Part shown: piece after piece, positions 7,419 to 12,286 of the stretch
How the letters are laid out: every line of letters begins with the position of its first letter
Position numbering within the stretch: the first letter of the stretch is position 1
Assembly (NCBI RefSeq): GCF_002811985.1
Contig: NZ_NPDU01000039.1
Location: 1-12,286, forward strand
Length of the DNA: 12,286 nucleotides
DNA from: Leptospira adleri
Lineage (GTDB): Bacteria > Spirochaetota > Leptospiria > Leptospirales > Leptospiraceae
Direction: 5' to 3'
The notes under the pieces: generated by a model
What the model saw: only the letters and a program-made list of their open reading frames with translations
Database searches by the model: none
Told to the model about the DNA's origin: nothing
Translations under genes and position numbers: made by a program

Positions 7419-8690
7419 ATGAAAAAAGCTAATTGGATTGCGACTCTTCTGTTTGTGCTCGGATTCGGCGTAGGATCTTTATCCGCGCAGACTCAGGCTC
7501 AACTTTTTGCGAAGCCTGGGGTAATTGGAGACTCTTTGAGTCATGGTTTCTTCGGAGCGACAGTAGAGAAAAAGACTCAGGATTGGGCTTATCCGGTTCT
7601 GGTCAGCAAACAAGCCGGATCTTCGGTTTCGTATAACGTTCTTAAAGGACCTTATATTAACTTGGAAGACGTTCTGAAAGGGGATTGTGGTGTTTTCTGT
7701 ATCGCAGGTTCCATCATCGGAGGAAACGGTTCGACTGTGAGCCTTCCTACTCATGCGGGAATTACTGGAGCTGAATACACTTCCGTTTTAAGAACTTCCG
7801 GAAAATGCGAAGACGTCACCGCAACTAAGTGGGATAAACAATGGTATTGGGCTACGTGGTACTGGTACACTTACCGTTGGGTACAAGTTCAAGATTGTAA
7901 AGAACCTGATAAGTTTCACCAATTTGGTCTTCGGGATTCCGGAACCCAGATGGAAATTATGGAAAAAGTCAGACCTTCTTTCCTTTTTGGAACTGTAGCA
8001 GCGAACCACGTTCTTTGTACTGCGCTTTCCACGACGACTGCTTGTTTGGACGAGGCTCGTTATAAAAGAGATATTCGCGAAGTAATGAGAAGACTGGCTG
8101 CGATTGGAAGTTTGAAGGGAGGTGTTCTCTTTACAATTCCAAACGTAACTGCAATTGCTTTCTTGGAACCTTACAAGGATCCACAAGGAAGAGCAAATTA
8201 CACCGGTCTGAAAGCATTCTTTAGAAACTCTGTGTCCGATCCAAATCAAGTGTTAGATGCGAGTGAAGTTGCGACCATCACCAGCTTTTTGACGATGTTG
8301 AACAACGAAGTCAAAGCACAAGGCGCGGCGATGGGATTTGCGGTTGCTGATCTGAAAGTTGTCTTTGACGACATCAAAGAGAACGGACGTATTGTACAAA
8401 GCCCTTCCGGTTGGAGTCCTGGTTACGCTCGCGCAAGCTGGCCGTTACCGAACCAACCAGGAGTTTTTGGTTTAGACGGAGTACACCCGAACATGTTCGG
8501 ACATTCGGTGTTTGCTAACGAACTGATCAAAGTCATCAACGCACGTTATGGCTTAAATCTGGCTCAAGTAAGCGAATACACCGCTTGGTACTACGATACT
8601 CTAAACAGAAATCCGATCGACTTGAAGAAGTTCCTGACCGACACAATCTTCGGACAGTTTATTTCTTGGGTAATCGGAATTTTCGTTTAA
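7419..8690 (+). CDS. Exported SGNH/GDSL-type hydrolase family protein
   Basis: This is a 423-residue protein with a clear signal peptide (cleavage near A23). The block I motif [10 protein letters not shown] gives the nucleophile Ser39. The block V motif [13 protein letters not shown] gives Asp353 and His356 in the usual D-x-x-H arrangement. The block III position reads VAANHVLC (N196) instead of the common GxND, so the oxyanion hole may differ. The family contains esterases, lipases and acyltransferases acting on lipids or sugars; the substrate is unknown, and action is in the periplasm or outside the cell. Residues 138-154 hold a striking Trp/Tyr cluster between C130 and C160. The C-terminus (407-423) is hydrophobic. 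GGAGA ten bases upstream supports the ATG. Codon use favours AAC, GGA and CTG more than neighbours, hinting at high expression. A strong terminator follows. Confidence 0.82.
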   Translation: MKKANWIATLLFVLGFGVGSLSAQTQAQLFAKPGVIGDSLSHGFFGATVEKKTQDWAYPVLVSKQAGSSVSYNVLKGPYINLEDVLKGDCGVFCIAGSIIGGNGSTVSLPTHAGITGAEYTSVLRTSGKCEDVTATKWDKQWYWATWYWYTYRWVQVQDCKEPDKFHQFGLRDSGTQMEIMEKVRPSFLFGTVAANHVLCTALSTTTACLDEARYKRDIREVMRRLAAIGSLKGGVLFTIPNVTAIAFLEPYKDPQGRANYTGLKAFFRNSVSDPNQVLDASEVATITSFLTMLNNEVKAQGAAMGFAVADLKVVFDDIKENGRIVQSPSGWSPGYARASWPLPNQPGVFGLDGVHPNMFGHSVFANELIKVINARYGLNLAQVSEYTAWYYDTLNRNPIDLKKFLTDTIFGQFISWVIGIFV

Positions 8691-8735
8691 TAGAATTTCC
8701 TCCTCGATTCTTGAGGAAGAAGACAGTAAATTTGG

Positions 8736-8767
8736 AACGTCGCCTTTCTAAGGCGGCGTTTTTTATT
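8736..8767 (+). terminator. Rho-independent terminator after the SGNH-hydrolase gene
   Basis: The stem AACGTCGCCTT (8736-8746) pairs with AAGGCGGCGTT (8750-8760), with one T-G wobble and a three-base loop, followed by TTTTATTT. A smaller stem, TTCCTC/GAGGAA (8697-8702 with 8713-8718), precedes it. Confidence 0.92.
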
Positions 8768-8780
8768 TAAAGCGAGCGGT

Positions 8781-9467
8781 ATGGAAGTAGGAAAGAAATT
8801 TATTTTCGCAATGGTTGTATTTGCATTCATTCTAATATTGTTTATCGTTTTTTGGCCCGACGATAAAAAGAAGGATTCTCTTTCCATGACGGAAGAAAGC
8901 GAGGCCGTATTAAAAACAAAATATTATTCCGAAATGGATCCTTATTTTCCGGAAGCGCCCCATCCTTTCAACGAAGATCCGGAATTGGAAGGTCAGGCGA
9001 AAAGACTTTGGCCGGAAGCGTTTCGACCTAAAAAAACTCCCGAGGAAAAGGAACAGATTCGAAAGGAATGGTCCGATTTTGTGGCTCGATATCCTAAGAA
9101 TATTTATATTCCATCCGAGTTTAAACCGGCTTTGTCCGAAGCCGAAGAAAAAGAAGCGAGAGATAGGTTGGACAGTATCGGAAGCGTTGAAACGAAGAAC
9201 GCGATTTCGAGATCGCTCGGAAAATACGCGGAACCCGGAAACGAGCCGAAAGCGCCTTCGGAAGCGAGCGTAAATCCAAAAGAACAACTCGCTTACGTAA
9301 ACTATAAAATCGAAGAATTGGAATCGAGAATTCAATTGATTGAATATACCATTCAACAAGGAAAGCTGGATCAATCTCAGGTTGGAACCGCCAACAGGGA
9401 TCTCGCAGTCTGGAAAAAAGAACTATCCGATCTAAAACAGGTTCAAAGTTTAATTCCTCGTTCTTAA
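8781..9467 (+). CDS. Single-pass membrane protein with C-terminal coiled coil, unknown function
   Basis: This is a 228-residue protein. A short N-terminal MEVGKK is followed by one membrane helix (about 7-25), then a charged region of about 200 residues facing away from the cytoplasm or acting as an anchored protein. The middle is Pro/Glu/Lys-rich (50-125). Residues 168-222 show heptad-like hydrophobics ([20 protein letters not shown], then a second helix to QVQSLI) and should form a helical hairpin or coiled coil. No domain is recognised. The start ATG is preceded by only a weak AGCGAGCGG ribosome site, but no better in-frame start exists after the terminator at 8736-8767. It heads a run of plus-strand envelope genes, with the HEAT lipoprotein 50 bases downstream; no terminator separates them, so co-transcription is plausible. 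Confidence 0.7.
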   Translation: MEVGKKFIFAMVVFAFILILFIVFWPDDKKKDSLSMTEESEAVLKTKYYSEMDPYFPEAPHPFNEDPELEGQAKRLWPEAFRPKKTPEEKEQIRKEWSDFVARYPKNIYIPSEFKPALSEAEEKEARDRLDSIGSVETKNAISRSLGKYAEPGNEPKAPSEASVNPKEQLAYVNYKIEELESRIQLIEYTIQQGKLDQSQVGTANRDLAVWKKELSDLKQVQSLIPRS

Positions 9468-9517
9468 GTTCTTTATTCATTTCTTCAAATCGGTCTTTTT
9501 ATGTTAAAGGAGAAAAC

Positions 9518-11065
<1,548 letters not shown>

Positions 11066-11073
11066 CCAGGTCT

Positions 11074-12117
11074 ATGTTTCATAATAAAATGATCCCGATG
11101 TTCTTATCGGGATTGATCGCTCTTAGCTCATTCTGCAAAGCCCCTCCTCCGCGGGATCCTTGGGACGTGCCTCCTTTGAACGAGAAGGAAAGATTCTTCC
11201 TTGCTCCATTGATAACGGACGAATTCGATTCCAAGGATCTAGGAGGAAGACATTATCCCGCTTCCAACGAATTGAGAATCGATCTTTTTAAACCGTATAT
11301 AGAAAATTTGGAAGGCGGTTATCTCGGAGCGGGAACGGATCAGAACTTTACTTTTATCGTTTGGGCAAAAAGCAAATACGCGTGGCTTATGGATTTCGAT
11401 TATACGATCTGTATCATAAATCGAATCCATCTTTTGTTTTTTAAGTTGGCGCCGGATCCGGAATCATACAGAGAACTTTGGTCCAGGAAGAATAAAAATT
11501 CTTCGTTTGAATTGTTAAAGAAAGAATTCGGAAACGATCCCGAATGGAATCTCGTTCGTGAAGCATGGGAAGTCGCGCATCGAGGAAAATCGGATATACC
11601 GCAAAGATGGAATGAACTGGACAGGACTTCTCAAAAATTCGGGCTTAGGACATTTATTCATTCCAAGAAAGAATACGATTATATTCGGAACATGGTTTTC
11701 CAGGGAAGGATTCAGATTTTAAAAGGTGATATCAATTCCGATAAAAGTATGCGGTCGATTGCGGAAAGGGCGGCGCGTTTGAACGTTCCGATTCGAGTCG
11801 TATATCTTTCCAATATCGAAGATTATTTTTCTTACACTCCCGGTTTTCGGGATAATCTTTTGAGTTTGCCCACCGATGATAGAGGAATCGTTTTGAGAAC
11901 GATGCAAAACGGAACGAAAGAAGAATATGGATCTCCGGACGGAGAAAAAATTCCGGTCGATTATCCTTTACACTACAACGTTCAATCCTTAAAAAATCTT
12001 CAGCAATGGATGCTTTTGCCGGGACATCTTCATAAGGGAATTCTAATGCAATTTAGAACGCCGCTGCAAAAGGGATTTTCGGAAATCAAAAGTAGCCCGG
12101 CCGAAACTCTCAAATGA
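11074..12117 (+). CDS. Probable lipoprotein of an uncharacterised Rossmann-like family
   Basis: This is a 347-residue protein. The N-terminal signal segment (9-20) ends SSFC with C21 as candidate lipidation site; Phe at -1 is unusual for a lipobox, so lipidation is uncertain. The rest is globular. Residues 80-112 contain [14 protein letters not shown] followed by AWLMDFDY, resembling a glycine-rich loop and acidic strand end of a Rossmann-type fold. Residues 189-205 include [13 protein letters not shown], and 241-251 [11 protein letters not shown] followed by LPTDDRG. From memory, these blocks match a widespread uncharacterised family found without signal peptides in other bacteria; catalytic activity is not established. 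It starts eight bases after the HEAT lipoprotein gene and shares an ATGA overlap with the next ORF, supporting one transcript. AGG precedes the start by a few bases. Confidence 0.72.
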   Translation: MFHNKMIPMFLSGLIALSSFCKAPPPRDPWDVPPLNEKERFFLAPLITDEFDSKDLGGRHYPASNELRIDLFKPYIENLEGGYLGAGTDQNFTFIVWAKSKYAWLMDFDYTICIINRIHLLFFKLAPDPESYRELWSRKNKNSSFELLKKEFGNDPEWNLVREAWEVAHRGKSDIPQRWNELDRTSQKFGLRTFIHSKKEYDYIRNMVFQGRIQILKGDINSDKSMRSIAERAARLNVPIRVVYLSNIEDYFSYTPGFRDNLLSLPTDDRGIVLRTMQNGTKEEYGSPDGEKIPVDYPLHYNVQSLKNLQQWMLLPGHLHKGILMQFRTPLQKGFSEIKSSPAETLK

Positions 12118-12286
12118 AAAAAGCCGCACTCGTATTTTTTCTTTTATCGTTTCTTGTTTTTTGCGGGAAGTTTAGAAGCGAAAATGCGAATTCCGCATCG
12201 AGAACTTCAGTCCGAGTTTAAAAATCGATTCGGATAAGAACTTTTTCCGTATGAAAAAACATAAAGTCCGTAATTCGACGTGCAAT
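12114..12286 (+). pseudogene. Lipoprotein-like ORF, probably frameshifted, cut by right edge
   Basis: The ATG at 12114 overlaps the stop codon of the preceding gene (ATGA). The peptide begins [20 protein letters not shown], a lipoprotein-like signal with Cys17. In this frame it stops after only 35 codons at 12219-12221. One frame back the sequence is open from 12176 to the window end. Adding one A to the AAAA run at 12181-12184 joins the two, giving a natural continuation ...FRSEKCEFRIENFSPS. So this is either a recently broken gene, a phase-variable A-run, a sequencing error, or a genuine 35-residue peptide. Function unknown. Confidence 0.5.

Noticed and set aside
7788..8249. 153-codon minus-strand ORF inside the hydrolase gene
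   Set aside because: Antisense to a gene with clear catalytic motifs and signal peptide; no ribosome site or recognisable domain.
8910..9480. Two long minus-strand ORFs (154 and 119 codons) opposite the coiled-coil gene
   Set aside because: They are Phe/Arg/Leu-rich shadows arising from Glu/Lys-rich codons on the other strand; the plus-strand product has a membrane helix and coiled coil and a terminator just upstream.

Overview
The window most likely comes from a Leptospira chromosome (spirochete). The evidence is the AT-leaning base composition with Lys/Phe/Ser-rich proteins, many exported or lipid-anchored proteins of unknown function, spirochete-type lipoboxes, isolated tRNA genes scattered among protein genes, and an uncharacterised envelope gene set. 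This is inferred from overall style and recalled families, not from a database match. No phage, CRISPR array or complete mobile element is visible.

Layout, left to right. (1) 1-161: the N-terminus of an IS256/mutator-type transposase on the minus strand, cut by the window edge; the end of the element is not resolved. (2) 421-834: a four-helix DoxX-family membrane protein. (3) 1075-2196, minus strand: a compact mixed unit that reads tRNA-Ser(UGA), tRNA-Ser(GCU), two overlapping genes for related small membrane proteins, then tRNA-Arg(ACG). Its promoter is a TTGACA-containing site just upstream. (4) 2300-3523: an RlmD/RumA-type RNA m5U methyltransferase with all four Fe-S cysteines and the catalytic Cys/Glu. 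(5) 3638-4186: a small exported protein with a four-cysteine head and a long Lys/Asp/Glu tail, followed by a strong terminator. (6) 4244-5626, minus: a hemerythrin-like protein followed by an AraC-family regulator. The ribosome binding site of the hemerythrin gene lies in a perfect six-base-pair hairpin. (7) 5706-7004, minus: a probable outer-membrane beta-barrel protein. (8) 7005-7418: an AT-rich divergent intergenic region with a direct repeat, a plausible promoter and a nested-hairpin leader. (9) 7419-8690: an exported SGNH/GDSL-type hydrolase with an unusual Trp/Tyr cluster, closed by a strong terminator. (10) 8781-12286: a plus-strand run of four envelope genes: a membrane-anchored coiled-coil protein, a HEAT-repeat lipoprotein, a lipoprotein of an uncharacterised Rossmann-like family, and a short lipoprotein-like ORF that appears to have lost one A in an A-run.

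The window divides into housekeeping genes (tRNAs, rRNA/tRNA methyltransferase) and cell-envelope genes. No single obvious new system stands out. The best leads are the ribosome-site-masking hairpin in front of the hemerythrin/AraC pair, the mixed tRNA-mRNA unit, the structured leader plus repeats in front of the hydrolase gene, and the lipoprotein operon at the right end.
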